64,000 nt of DNA from Ruegeria lacuscaerulensis ITI-1157 (GTDB taxonomy: Bacteria > Pseudomonadota > Alphaproteobacteria > Rhodobacterales > Rhodobacteraceae), in contig GG704596.1 in the NCBI GenBank assembly GCA_000161775.1, positions 2,412,332 to 2,476,331 on the forward strand, read 5' to 3'. Shown piece by piece: positions 9,000 through 17,403 of the stretch. The position numbers and the translations under genes are program-made. Each line of letters starts with the position of its first letter. Within the stretch, counting starts at the first letter, position 1. Under the pieces are notes generated by a model that did not search any database, was not told the origin of the DNA, and worked only from the letters and a program-made list of their open reading frames with translations.

Positions 9000-9028
9000 A
9001 CATTATGAGCGGGGGAACGGGGCGTCAA
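9000..9028 (-). promoter_or_regulatory. Predicted sigma-70 promoter of the ilv leader-ilvI-ilvN operon
   Basis: On the minus strand TTGACG (9023-9028) and TAATGT (9000-9005) are separated by exactly 17 bp, a near-consensus housekeeping promoter. Transcription would start near 8993, leaving only about 22 nt before the leader peptide start codon, which is typical of attenuated leader transcripts. Confidence 0.75.
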
Positions 9029-9248
9029 CAGGCAATCTGGCCAATTTCCTGTCCCTGAGGTCGAATTTTGCGACATTTTATTGCGCAGATTGACGCATGG
9101 CCGGAATTTCCGCGAATGGCGCCGCAGGTCCGGCGCCTCTGGCACCGCTTCTGAGGTCAGAAAGCGGCAGGCCGATGTCTGAAACGGGCAAGAGCCGCCC
9201 GCGCCGCCGGGTCAGGCTGAACCGGCAAGGACAAGGACGGAGGCGCGC

Positions 9249-10094
9249 ATGCTTGCGGATCTGGTGGATTTGGGCCGCTACCCCATCGACCGGCCGGACT
9301 CGGCGGCCTATCAGCGGCTGATCGAGGATATCCGGCGCGAGATTGACGCGGACGGTTGCGCGGTTCTGCCCGGTTTCGTGCATCGCGAAGGCCTGGCGCA
9401 GCTTTTGGCCGAGGCCGAGGCCGTCGCCCCGCGCGCGCATCGCAGCTTCAACCGCACCAACGCCTATTTCACCCGGGACGACCCGCGGTTCGGCATCGGC
9501 CATCCGATCCGCCGGTTCTATGAACGATCGAATGCCTTTGTCCCGGCCGACAACTTCCCCCGGACCGGCCCGCTGCGGCTCATCTATGAATATGACGGCT
9601 TTCTGCCCTTCATCCGCGCGGCCCTGAACGAACCCGAGGATCGGTTCTTTCGCTATGACGATCCTTTGGCCGACGTGATTTTGAACGTGGTCGAGGAAGG
9701 GCAGGGCTTCCCCTGGCATTTCGACACCAACAACTTCACCGTGACTCTGGCGATCCAGAATGCCGAACGGGGCGGGGCGTTCGAATACGCGCCCAACCTG
9801 CGCACGCCTGAACACGAGAATTTCGAAAAGGTGGCCGCGATCCTCGACGGTGACATGGGGGCCGTCCGGCAACTGGTCCTTCAGCCCGGTGACCTGCAGA
9901 TCTTTCGCGGCCGCTATTCGCTGCACCGGGTTGCGCCGGTCAGCGGCCCGCGGCCGCGCTATGTTGGGATCTTTTCCTTCGTCGAGGCCGAGCGGATGTG
10001 TGGCGGCATAGAGCGGACGAAACAACTGTACGGCCGGGTGCTGCCGCATCACCTTGCGCGTGCGGGGCGGCGGGCTGACCGTCTGTTGGACTGA
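9249..10094 (+). CDS. Fe(II)/2-oxoglutarate oxygenase, HalD/BesD-related (predicted hydroxylase)
   Basis: The 281-residue protein has the double-stranded beta-helix signature of non-haem iron, 2-oxoglutarate-dependent enzymes: His157-x-Asp159 in 'WHFDTNNFTVT' and distal His226 in 'YSLHRVAP', followed by Arg235/Arg237 as candidate 2-oxoglutarate anchors. The surrounding sequence, especially 'FDTNNFTVTLAIQ', resembles the HalD/BesD family, some of which chlorinate free amino acids. Halogenases replace the Asp of H-x-D with Gly or Ala; here the Asp is kept, so hydroxylation is the safer prediction. A GGAGG ribosome site supports ATG 9249. It converges on the response regulator gene with a 6 bp gap. 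The substrate is unknown. Confidence 0.8.
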   Translation: MLADLVDLGRYPIDRPDSAAYQRLIEDIRREIDADGCAVLPGFVHREGLAQLLAEAEAVAPRAHRSFNRTNAYFTRDDPRFGIGHPIRRFYERSNAFVPADNFPRTGPLRLIYEYDGFLPFIRAALNEPEDRFFRYDDPLADVILNVVEEGQGFPWHFDTNNFTVTLAIQNAERGGAFEYAPNLRTPEHENFEKVAAILDGDMGAVRQLVLQPGDLQIFRGRYSLHRVAPVSGPRPRYVGIFSFVEAERMCGGIERTKQLYGRVLPHHLARAGRRADRLLD

Positions 10095-10100
10095 CCCGCG

Positions 10101-10745
10101 TCAGTACCCGACGCCGGTGCCCTGCAGCACGCCATGTTCCAGCGCATAGCGCGTCAGGCCGGCGGTCGAGGAAATGCCCAGCTTGCGCTTGATGTTCTTG
10201 CGGTGGGTCTCGACCGTGCGGACCGAGATGTCCAGCGTCTGGGCCACTTCCTTGTTCGACTTGCCCTGCGCCAGTTCCAGCAGGATCGTCTGTTCGCGCC
10301 CGGTCAGCGCCTCGCGGGTGCTGTCGCCCTTGGGCTCCAATGATCCGCTGGCCCCGGTGCACAGATAACGTTCGCCGCGCATCACCGCGTCGATGGCCTG
10401 CTTGATCTCGTCGGTGGGCACGTCCTTGAGGATGTACCCCTTGGCGCCGTGGCTCAGCGCGGTCGAGATGTATTCGGGGCTGTCATGCATCGACAGGATC
10501 AGGATGCGGGTCTGGGGCAGGCGTTCCAGAATGATCTCGGTGGCGCTCAGCCCGCCCATGCCGGGCATGTTCAGATCCATCAGGATCACGTCGGGCCGCA
10601 GGTCCGGGGCTTGCTCGATCGCCTCTTGCCCGTTGCCCAAAGTGCCGACCACCTGAATGTCGTCATAGCTTTCCAGGATGGACTGGATGCCTTCGGCAAC
10701 CATCGGATGGTCGTCGACGATCAGGACTCGGGTCGTGTCTGTCAT
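10101..10745 (-). CDS. Response regulator, NarL/FixJ (LuxR-HTH) family
   Basis: The 214-residue protein has a receiver domain (residues 5-120) with acidic pocket Asp11-Asp12, phosphoacceptor Asp57 in 'VILMDLNMPGM' and conserved Lys in the 'ILKDV' segment. A C-terminal LuxR-type helix-turn-helix (about 145-205, 'LTGREQTILLELAQGKSNKEVAQ') follows. Its start overlaps the stop of the upstream histidine kinase gene by one base (TGATG), so the pair is translated as a unit. Divergent from a TRAP transporter operon, it probably controls that operon, but this is inferred from position. Confidence 0.95.
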   Translation of the reverse strand: MTDTTRVLIVDDHPMVAEGIQSILESYDDIQVVGTLGNGQEAIEQAPDLRPDVILMDLNMPGMGGLSATEIILERLPQTRILILSMHDSPEYISTALSHGAKGYILKDVPTDEIKQAIDAVMRGERYLCTGASGSLEPKGDSTREALTGREQTILLELAQGKSNKEVAQTLDISVRTVETHRKNIKRKLGISSTAGLTRYALEHGVLQGTGVGY

Positions 10746-12178
10746 CAGGAACCGGCCTTTCTTTTGGGTGTCGCGTCTTCCTGCGGCGGCAGCAGGTGGC
10801 TCAGCGGCAGGCTGACCTCGATCACCGTTCCGCTCTGCGCGCCGCGTGATGACAGAATGCGCAGGGTCCCGTCAAGCTGTTCGATCCGTTCCTGCATGTT
10901 GCGCAGGCCGATCCCGGTGCTGATCTGGCCCGGTCTGCTGCGCAACCCACGCCCGTTGTCGGTGATGCGCATCGTGGCGCCCTTTTTGTGGCCGCGCAGG
11001 TCGATCGTCACCCGCGTCGCGCCGGAATGGCGCTCGATATTGGTCAGCGCCTCTTGCGCGATGCGGTAGAGCGCGATCTTGCTGTCATGGTCCAGACGGT
11101 TGCGGAACACGACGGTGGAAAACTCGGTCTCGATCCCCGTGCGTTCGCGGAAATCGTCGGTCAGCGCCTTGAGCGCGGGGCCGAGGCCCAGATCGTCCAG
11201 AACGCCCGGGCGCAGATCGCGGCTGATGCGGCGCACCTCGGTGATGGCGGTGCCCAGATTGTCGATCCCCTTGTCCAGCGGGGCGCGTGCGCCGTCATGG
11301 TCGCCTTTTGCCAGGCGCCGGCGCGCGTTGTCCAGCGCATAGCGCACGCCCACAAGGATCTGGCTGATGCCGTCATGCAGTTCGCGGGCCACGCGGCCGC
11401 GCTCTTCTTCCTGAGCGTCGATGACCCGCTTGGTCAGCTCTTTCAGCTTGGCATCGGCCAGACGGCGTTCGCGGATGTTCAGCAGCATCCCCGAGGCAAA
11501 GACGACCAGCACCGCTGCCAGAACGATGCCGCCGATATAAAGGAAGGTGCGCTGCACGCGCGCCTCTACCTCGGCGCGGGCATTGGCGACGGTGGCGACG
11601 ATGTCGTCGATGAACACGCCGGTGCCCACGGCCCAGCGCCAGTCCTGCAGGCCGACTACATAGGCGATCATCATCGCCTCTTCCCCGGTCGAGGGCTTCT
11701 GCCACATGAAACTGTGCCAGCCCGCGCCCTGCCGGGCCAGCCGGATGAACTCGTCCACTACGGGCACGCCGTTGCTGTCGGTCAGGCCTACCCAGTTGCG
11801 GTTGATGAACTCGGTCTGGCGGGGGCTGACCAGGTTGTTGCCGTCATAGTCATAGACGAAAAAGAACCCGTCCTTGCCGTAGATCATCGCCGACAAGATC
11901 TGGGCGACAGTCTTCTTGGCCTCTTCGTCATCGGGGGCAGCGCGGCCGTAGATATAGGCAAAGCCGTTGCGCGCCTGGGTGACATAGTTGCGCAGCTCCT
12001 GCTTCTTGGCCTCGATCAGGCGACGTTCCAGCGCCTGGATCTCGCGCTCGGCCGTTGCGCGGGCCTCGATGGCCACCATCAGCGCGATTGCCGCCACCGC
12101 CAGCACCAGCGGGATGGCTGCGACCAGTGACAGTTTCTGCGCATAGGTCAGCGAGAACAGAGATCGAAGTTTCCCCAT
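10745..12178 (-). CDS. Cache-domain sensor histidine kinase
   Basis: I place the start at ATG 12178 (477 residues), because the frame upstream adds 41 residues with no membrane or domain character. A first membrane helix (16-37), a periplasmic single-Cache sensor (about 40-205, with 'IYGKDGFFFVYDYDGNNLVSP'), and a second helix (212-233) lead to a HisKA_3 dimerisation domain with phosphorylated His268 in 'ARELHDGISQ'. An HATPase_c domain ends with 'GIGLRNMQERIEQLDG'. Single-Cache kinases of this type usually sense small carboxylates. The adjacent TRAP transporter fits a model in which the kinase senses the transported acid. Confidence 0.92.
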   Translation of the reverse strand: MGKLRSLFSLTYAQKLSLVAAIPLVLAVAAIALMVAIEARATAEREIQALERRLIEAKKQELRNYVTQARNGFAYIYGRAAPDDEEAKKTVAQILSAMIYGKDGFFFVYDYDGNNLVSPRQTEFINRNWVGLTDSNGVPVVDEFIRLARQGAGWHSFMWQKPSTGEEAMMIAYVVGLQDWRWAVGTGVFIDDIVATVANARAEVEARVQRTFLYIGGIVLAAVLVVFASGMLLNIRERRLADAKLKELTKRVIDAQEEERGRVARELHDGISQILVGVRYALDNARRRLAKGDHDGARAPLDKGIDNLGTAITEVRRISRDLRPGVLDDLGLGPALKALTDDFRERTGIETEFSTVVFRNRLDHDSKIALYRIAQEALTNIERHSGATRVTIDLRGHKKGATMRITDNGRGLRSRPGQISTGIGLRNMQERIEQLDGTLRILSSRGAQSGTVIEVSLPLSHLLPPQEDATPKRKAGS

Positions 12179-12314
12179 GGACGAATCGATACGCAAGCCG
12201 CGCCCCAATTGCAAAGAGATTGGGCATCTTGCGTCGTTCCGCGCCCGGAAGTCACGCGGCCGATAGCGGTAACAGCCGAATTTGCCACTATGCCGGACCA
12301 AAAAATCGCCTGCT

Positions 12315-12325
12315 CTACGCAGTAG
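12315..12325. promoter_or_regulatory. Palindrome CTACGCAGTAG between kinase and TRAP operons
   Basis: CTAC-GCA-GTAG is a perfect inverted repeat in the 250 bp divergent gap (12179-12428), immediately followed by TAGGTA. The position suits a binding site for the adjacent LuxR-type response regulator. I saw no second copy in the gap. The short arms could arise by chance. Confidence 0.3.
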
Positions 12326-12428
12326 TAGGTATTCACTTTCAAGCGGCCTTGATTAACGTGTCGTCACTCGAAGCGACTGGTCCGGGTGCGCCTGGGCCGT
12401 GAATGAATGAAGGGGAGGATTACCTGAT

Positions 12429-13511
12429 ATGGATCGTCGCAAGTTTCTGAAGACATCGGCACTGGGCGGCTCGGCCGCGGCGGCAACCGCACTGGCGGCA
12501 CCGGCCTACGCGCAGGGCAAACGCACACTGACCATGGTTACCTCGTGGGGCCGCGGCCTGGCGGGCGTGTTCGACAGCGCCCAGCGCTGCGCCGACAGCA
12601 TCACCGCAATGTCCGACGGCAGCCTGACCGTCGACATCAAGGCCGCCGGTGAACTGGTCGGCGCGTTCGAAGTGTTCGACGCCGTGTCGTCGGGCCAGGC
12701 CGACATGTACCACGCCGCCGACTACTACTTCGTCGGTCAGCACCCTGCCTATGCGTTCTTCACCGCTGTTCCGTTCGGCATGACCGCGCAGGAACTGGTG
12801 AACTGGTACTACCACGATGGCGGCATGGAGCTGCATGATGAACTGGGCCAGATCTTCGGCCTGAAGTCGTTCTTGGCGGGCAACACCGGCGCGCAGGCCG
12901 GCGGCTGGTATTCGAAAGAGATCAACAGCCCCGAGGACTTCAACGGTCTGAAGTTCCGCATGCCGGGTCTGGGTGGCAAGGCGCTGGGCAAGCTGGGCGC
13001 ATCGGTCCAGAACATTCCGGGGTCGGAAGTGTACCAGGCGCTGTCGTCCGGCGCGATCGACGGCACCGAGTGGATCGGTCCCTGGGCCGACGAAAAGGCC
13101 GGCTTCCAGGAGATCACCAAGATCTACTACACCGCTGGCTTCCACGAGCCGGGCGCGGGCCTGTCGCTGGCCACCAACCGCGAGGTGTTCGAAAGCCTCT
13201 CGCCGGCGCACCAGAAGATCATCGAGATCGCGGCCGCCGAGGCGCACCAGTGGAACCTGGCGCAGTTCCTGGCCAACAACGGCGCGGCGCTGCAGCGTCT
13301 GCAGGCCGGTGGCGTGAAGGTCATGGAATTCCCCGACAGCGTCTGGGATGCCTTCGGCAAGGCCAGCCAGGAAGTTCTGGCCGAGAACATGGGCGACGAG
13401 CTGTTCAAGAAGGTCCATGACAGCGCAATGGCGTCGATGAAGGCATCTTCTGCATGGCTGAACATGTCGTCGGGCGTCTTCACCGCGCAGCGCGACCGCG
13501 TTCTGGGCTAA
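12429..13511 (+). CDS. TRAP transporter substrate-binding protein (TakP/DctP family)
   Basis: The 360-residue periplasmic protein captures a substrate, typically an organic acid, and hands it to the QM permease. A twin-arginine signal peptide is clear: 'MDRRKFLKTSALGG' followed by a hydrophobic stretch and Ala-x-Ala cleavage near residue 29. Conserved family segments include 'GGWYSKEINSPEDFNGLKFRMPG' and 'DGTEWIGPWADEKAGF', close to the 2-oxoacid binder TakP of Rhodobacter. A strong AAGGGGAGG ribosome site precedes ATG 12429. It is first in the operon with the small and large permeases. The exact ligand is not determined. Confidence 0.93.
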   Translation: MDRRKFLKTSALGGSAAAATALAAPAYAQGKRTLTMVTSWGRGLAGVFDSAQRCADSITAMSDGSLTVDIKAAGELVGAFEVFDAVSSGQADMYHAADYYFVGQHPAYAFFTAVPFGMTAQELVNWYYHDGGMELHDELGQIFGLKSFLAGNTGAQAGGWYSKEINSPEDFNGLKFRMPGLGGKALGKLGASVQNIPGSEVYQALSSGAIDGTEWIGPWADEKAGFQEITKIYYTAGFHEPGAGLSLATNREVFESLSPAHQKIIEIAAAEAHQWNLAQFLANNGAALQRLQAGGVKVMEFPDSVWDAFGKASQEVLAENMGDELFKKVHDSAMASMKASSAWLNMSSGVFTAQRDRVLG

Positions 13512-13534
13512 CTGGCCAACTGGCAATCACTCGG

Positions 13535-13565
13535 TTTCCCCGCCTCGGGCGGGGAGGCCATTTCT
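13535..13565 (+). terminator. Intercistronic hairpin between binding protein and permease genes
   Basis: CCCCGCC (13538-13544) pairs with GGCGGGG (13548-13554) across a three-base loop, flanked by T and A. No long T-run follows. Such hairpins after binding-protein genes often stabilise the upstream message or partly terminate, giving much more binding protein than permease. Confidence 0.5.
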
Positions 13566-13634
13566 GTTGCAGATGCGCGGATCGGTTAAATTCCGGTATA
13601 ATCAGCGTCGCAACTGACGGGACCTGGGGACATC

Positions 13635-14561
13635 ATGCAGGACGAAAACGGTATCTCGTTCTTCGGCGCCCTGTGGAACGGACTGCTCTGGTTCGTTCAG
13701 AACATCGCCGAAGCCTTCTATAATTTCGGATACGCGATCACGCATCCGCAGCTGTGGCTGGACTGGTCGAACAAGGAAGCGATCATGCGCTTCGTCTATT
13801 ATGGCGGATCGGTCGAGTTCTTTTTCGTGGTCTTCACGGCCTTTCTGGTGATGACGGCCATCGGCATCTATCACCGGAATTTCATGTGGGGCGTCGTGCG
13901 CGTTCTGGAAGGGTTTGCCAACACGACGGGGCGGTTCTTTGCCTGGGCGGGCCTGCTGATGGTGATCCAGCAGATCGTCATCGTGTTCATGCAGCGTGTC
14001 TTCGCGCGGCCCGACATGGCGTTCGGCCTGGGTATTCCGTTTCAGATGGACATCAGCTGGTACGCCGAAGAGCTGAAGCTGTACAACGCGCTGGTCGTCT
14101 GCCTGTGCTGCACCTACACCTTCGTGCAGGGCGGCCATGTCCGGGTTGACCTGATCTATGCCGGCATTTCGCACCGGGCCAAGCGTGTGGTCGACATGCT
14201 GGGTTCGCTTCTGTTCATGATGCCGATGGCGGTTCTGGTCTGGCTGTATGGCTGGTTCTTCCTGTGGCGGCACCTGATCGTGCCGAATCCTTCGGCCAGC
14301 GACACGCTGGACCGGCTGGTGATGAAATCCCGCGCGCTGCGCTGGAACGTCGAAACCATCGGTTTCAGCCCCAACGGCTTCAATGCCTACTTCCTGTTCA
14401 AGATCCTGCTTGTGGCCTTTGCCGCGATGGTGTTCCTGCACGCGATCGCGTTCTTCTACCGGTCCTATCTCGAATTCGTCGAAGGCCCGGAAAGCGCTGG
14501 AAAATACCTCGACAAGGACAGCCTTGGCGAAGGTGAAGAAGCCTATGAAGGCACACATTAA
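13635..14561 (+). CDS. TRAP transporter small permease subunit (DctQ family)
   Basis: This 308-residue inner-membrane protein is the small (Q) subunit of the TRAP transporter. It has the four expected hydrophobic helices (about 60-82, 100-122, 150-170 and 190-215) plus an extra C-terminal helix near 255-280. At roughly 308 residues it is much longer than the usual 160-200. The extra length is an N-terminal amphipathic stretch and a C-terminal charged tail. It lies 17 bp upstream of the large permease gene in the same operon. Confidence 0.85.
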   Translation: MQDENGISFFGALWNGLLWFVQNIAEAFYNFGYAITHPQLWLDWSNKEAIMRFVYYGGSVEFFFVVFTAFLVMTAIGIYHRNFMWGVVRVLEGFANTTGRFFAWAGLLMVIQQIVIVFMQRVFARPDMAFGLGIPFQMDISWYAEELKLYNALVVCLCCTYTFVQGGHVRVDLIYAGISHRAKRVVDMLGSLLFMMPMAVLVWLYGWFFLWRHLIVPNPSASDTLDRLVMKSRALRWNVETIGFSPNGFNAYFLFKILLVAFAAMVFLHAIAFFYRSYLEFVEGPESAGKYLDKDSLGEGEEAYEGTH

Positions 14562-14578
14562 GGACGGAGACCAAGACA

Positions 14579-16933
14579 ATGCTATTCGGACTTGATGGCG
14601 TCGAGATAGGCCTCATTATCGTATTTCTCTGCCTGTTCGGCGGGATTCTCAGCGGCTTTCCGGTGGCGTTTGCCATCGGCGGGGCTGGTATCATCTCTTT
14701 CGGGATCATCGCCGCGCTGGACAGCGCCGGGTTGTTGATCCACCAGGCGATCGACACAAGCTCGCAAGCCTATCGGGACATCGTGAATTCGGGCGTGAAA
14801 CCCGATGTGATATCCGTGTTCCGATACCCGGACCTGCCAAGGATCGCCGAGCCGGTCTTTGTTCAGGGTTGGGAAACCGCGTTGGACCGCAATGTGTCCT
14901 TCATCGTGAACCGTATCAACGAACGGGTTCTGGCCGGTCAGTCAATCGAGACTCTGCTGGCGGTGCTGATGTTCGTGCTGATGGGCATCACGCTGGAACG
15001 CTCGAAAATCGCCAACGATCTGCTGACCACGATGGCGCGCGTCTTTGGCCCGCTGCCGGGTGGTCTGGCGGTGTCGATCGTGGTTGTGGGGGCATTCCTT
15101 GCGGCTTCGACCGGGATTGTGGGCGCGACCGTGGTGACGATGGGCCTGCTGGCCTTGCCGACCATGCTGCGCAACAACTACTCGCCAGAGCTGGCGACGG
15201 GTGTGATCGCGGCCTCGGGCACGCTGGGGCAGATCATTCCGCCCTCGATCGTAATCGTTCTGCTGGGCACGCTGGCGGGTGACCTGTATTCGACTGCTCA
15301 GGAGACGCGCGCAGTCGAAGCGGGCTGTACCGACGCGCTGACCTATCTGGGTGAGCCTGCCGTGGTTTCAGTGGGGACGCTGTTTCAGGCGGCGCTGCTG
15401 CCGGGGATCATGCTGGCGCTGCTCTATGCGCTTTATGCCTTTGGCTACGCGCTGCTGAACCCGCACAAGGCGCCTGCGGTCGAACTGTCGGGCGGAAGCG
15501 GTGAGCCGATCACCCGCTCGGAGGGGCTGACATGGTTGCTGGGCGCTCCGGTCGCGCTGATCGTGGGCGCGGTGCTGCTGGGCAATCTGGGCGTCATCGG
15601 AAGCCAGAGCACCGTCGTTTCGGGCTTCTCCGACATCGGTGAGGCGGCAACGCTGCGCACCAACGTGTCCGACCAGTGCAAGGCCTCGATGATCGAGTTG
15701 CACGGGCAGGAGGCCTGGGACAAGGCCGTCGCCGAGCAGCAGGCCATCGACGCCGCCGGTGGTGCGGCCGAGTCGCAGCGGCTGAGCGAGGAAGAACTGG
15801 CCGCCGCGCGTGAAGCCAAGATTGCCGCCGCCGCTCCGATCGGCACCGGCGTCGCGGTTGTTGTCGTGCTGCTGGGCCTGACGCTGGTTCTGGGCCGGGG
15901 CATCGCGCCCTCGCAATCGCCGCAGCCGCTGATCGTGGGGGCAATCGGGCTGGTTCTGATGCTGCTGGTCGATGTGCTGCTGATTGCGCCGACTACCTCG
16001 TCGGGGGCCACGTTCCTGCTGTTGGCGCTGCCTTTCGCGCTGGCCATGTATGGCTGCAAAGCCGCGGCTGCGCGCTGTGCGACCAACGATCTGATCCGCG
16101 TCGTGTTTCCGCCGCTGGTTCTGATCATCGCGGTTCTGGGCTCGATCCTGGGCGGCGTGACCAACCCGACGCCGGCTGCGGCGCTGGGGGCCGGTGGCGC
16201 CATCATGCTGGCGGCCTATCGCAAGTTGCAGGACCAGGGGCGGTCGGGCAAGGTGATCATCTGGTCGACCTTCGCGGTCGTCATCTGCCTGTTGATGGGC
16301 GTGAACTTTGACCTGCGCATCAACCAGGGTGGCGTGACGGTGGAAAGCTGGATCGCGTTCATCGTTGCCTATGCCGCGTATCTGTACGCGCTATTCGGGC
16401 TGCTGTTCGCGTGCTGGGTTCTGTTCACCAGCGGCGTTCTGACGCCGGTGGTACGGGAAACCGCCAAGGTGACCTCGATGGTCTTCACCATCCTGATCGG
16501 TTCGCAGTTGCTGAACCTGGTGGTGATCTCGTTCGGCGGAGAGCACTATATCCAGCAGTTCCTGAAGAGCTTTGACAACGAATTCACGGTCTTCCTGATC
16601 GTGATGCTGGTGCTGTTCTTCCTGGGCTTCGTGCTGGACTTCCTCGAGATCATCTACATCGTGATCCCGATCGTGGGTCCGGTGATCTATGGCGGGTCGT
16701 TCGACCCGAAATGGGTGACGATCATGGTGGCGGTGAACCTTCAGACCTCGTTCCTGACGCCGCCATTCGGGTTCGCGCTGTTCTATCTGCGCGGCGTTGC
16801 GCCAAAAGAGGTGACGACGGGCCACATCTATCGCGGGATCATCCCCTTCGTGCTGATCCAGGTGGTGGGTATCGGAATCCTGTGGTTCTTCCCGTCGATC
16901 GTGACCATCGTTCCGGACCTGATCCCGAACTGA
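14579..16933 (+). CDS. TRAP transporter large permease subunit, extended form (DctM family)
   Basis: The large permease (M) subunit catalyses Na+-coupled substrate movement. DctM hallmarks are present at both ends: N-terminal 'GGILSGFPVAFAIGGAGI', central 'LAASTGIVGATVVTMGLLALP' and 'IPPSIVIVLLG', and C-terminal 'GFVLDFLEIIYIVIPIVGPV' and 'FLTPPFGFALFYLRG'. At 784 residues it is nearly twice the usual 425. Additional blocks lie at about residues 58-115 (hydrophilic) and 240-560 (several extra membrane helices plus a soluble segment at 340-420 rich in Ala/Glu). The frame is intact, so the extension is a real family variant, not a fusion artefact. A terminator follows at 16957. Confidence 0.9.
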   Translation: MLFGLDGVEIGLIIVFLCLFGGILSGFPVAFAIGGAGIISFGIIAALDSAGLLIHQAIDTSSQAYRDIVNSGVKPDVISVFRYPDLPRIAEPVFVQGWETALDRNVSFIVNRINERVLAGQSIETLLAVLMFVLMGITLERSKIANDLLTTMARVFGPLPGGLAVSIVVVGAFLAASTGIVGATVVTMGLLALPTMLRNNYSPELATGVIAASGTLGQIIPPSIVIVLLGTLAGDLYSTAQETRAVEAGCTDALTYLGEPAVVSVGTLFQAALLPGIMLALLYALYAFGYALLNPHKAPAVELSGGSGEPITRSEGLTWLLGAPVALIVGAVLLGNLGVIGSQSTVVSGFSDIGEAATLRTNVSDQCKASMIELHGQEAWDKAVAEQQAIDAAGGAAESQRLSEEELAAAREAKIAAAAPIGTGVAVVVVLLGLTLVLGRGIAPSQSPQPLIVGAIGLVLMLLVDVLLIAPTTSSGATFLLLALPFALAMYGCKAAAARCATNDLIRVVFPPLVLIIAVLGSILGGVTNPTPAAALGAGGAIMLAAYRKLQDQGRSGKVIIWSTFAVVICLLMGVNFDLRINQGGVTVESWIAFIVAYAAYLYALFGLLFACWVLFTSGVLTPVVRETAKVTSMVFTILIGSQLLNLVVISFGGEHYIQQFLKSFDNEFTVFLIVMLVLFFLGFVLDFLEIIYIVIPIVGPVIYGGSFDPKWVTIMVAVNLQTSFLTPPFGFALFYLRGVAPKEVTTGHIYRGIIPFVLIQVVGIGILWFFPSIVTIVPDLIPN

Positions 16934-16956
16934 CAGGGATTGGCGTTCTCAAATTG

Positions 16957-16985
16957 AAAAGGGGGCCGCAGGGCCCCCTTTGCTT
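16957..16985. terminator. Bidirectional intrinsic terminator
   Basis: AAAGGGGGCC and GGCCCCCTTT form a ten-pair stem with a short GCAG loop, followed on the plus strand by T-rich TTTGCTTTGG and on the minus strand by TTTTCAATTT. It ends the TRAP operon and can also end the VOC gene transcript arriving from the other side. Confidence 0.85.
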
Positions 16986-17007
16986 TGGTATCGGCTGACG
17001 CCGGTTG

Positions 17008-17397
17008 TCAGGCGAACTGGATCAGGTCCCAGCGGTTTCCGAACGGGTCCTGCCAGACGGCCACGATGCCGTAGGGTTCGTAGCGTGGGGCTTCTTCGAA
17101 CAGCACACCCTTGGCCAGCATGTCGGCATGATCGCGGGCGAAGTCATCGGTTCTGAGGAAAAAACTGACGCGCCCACCGGTCTGGTTGCCGATTGCGGCC
17201 CGTTGGCTGTCTCCGTCAGCCTTGGCCAAGAGCAGAGCAGCCCCGTCGCTGCCGGGGGGAGTAACCAATACCCATCGTTTGCCTTGGCCAAGATCGATGT
17301 CTTGGGTCAGTTGGAACCGAAGCGTCCGGGTGTAGAACGCGATCGCGTCGTCATAGTCCGGCACCACCAGGGTGACGGCGTGCAACGTCTGCTGCAT
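17008..17397 (-). CDS. VOC (glyoxalase/bleomycin resistance) family protein
   Basis: The 129-residue protein has the beta-alpha-beta-beta-beta repeats of the vicinal oxygen chelate fold: first half 'LHAVTLVVPDYDDAIAFYTRTL', second half 'VSFFLRTDDFARDHADML' and terminal 'VWQDPFGNRWDLIQ'. His6 and the Glu/Asp near the end could bind metal. The single-domain form is used by lyases, dioxygenases and drug-binding proteins alike, so substrate and reaction cannot be read from the sequence. It starts 6 bp after the bpt gene ends and is probably cotranscribed with it. Confidence 0.88.
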   Translation of the reverse strand: MQQTLHAVTLVVPDYDDAIAFYTRTLRFQLTQDIDLGQGKRWVLVTPPGSDGAALLLAKADGDSQRAAIGNQTGGRVSFFLRTDDFARDHADMLAKGVLFEEAPRYEPYGIVAVWQDPFGNRWDLIQFA

Positions 17398-17403
17398 GGA
17401 TGT

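Noticed and set aside
8972-9145. Upstream extension of the ilv leader frame to 9145
   Set aside because: The promoter and ribosome site place the start at 8971; upstream codons are not transcribed and look non-coding.
9249-10094. Calling the 2-oxoglutarate enzyme a halogenase
   Set aside because: The metal-binding Asp of H-x-D is present, which rules out the chloride-binding arrangement known from halogenases.
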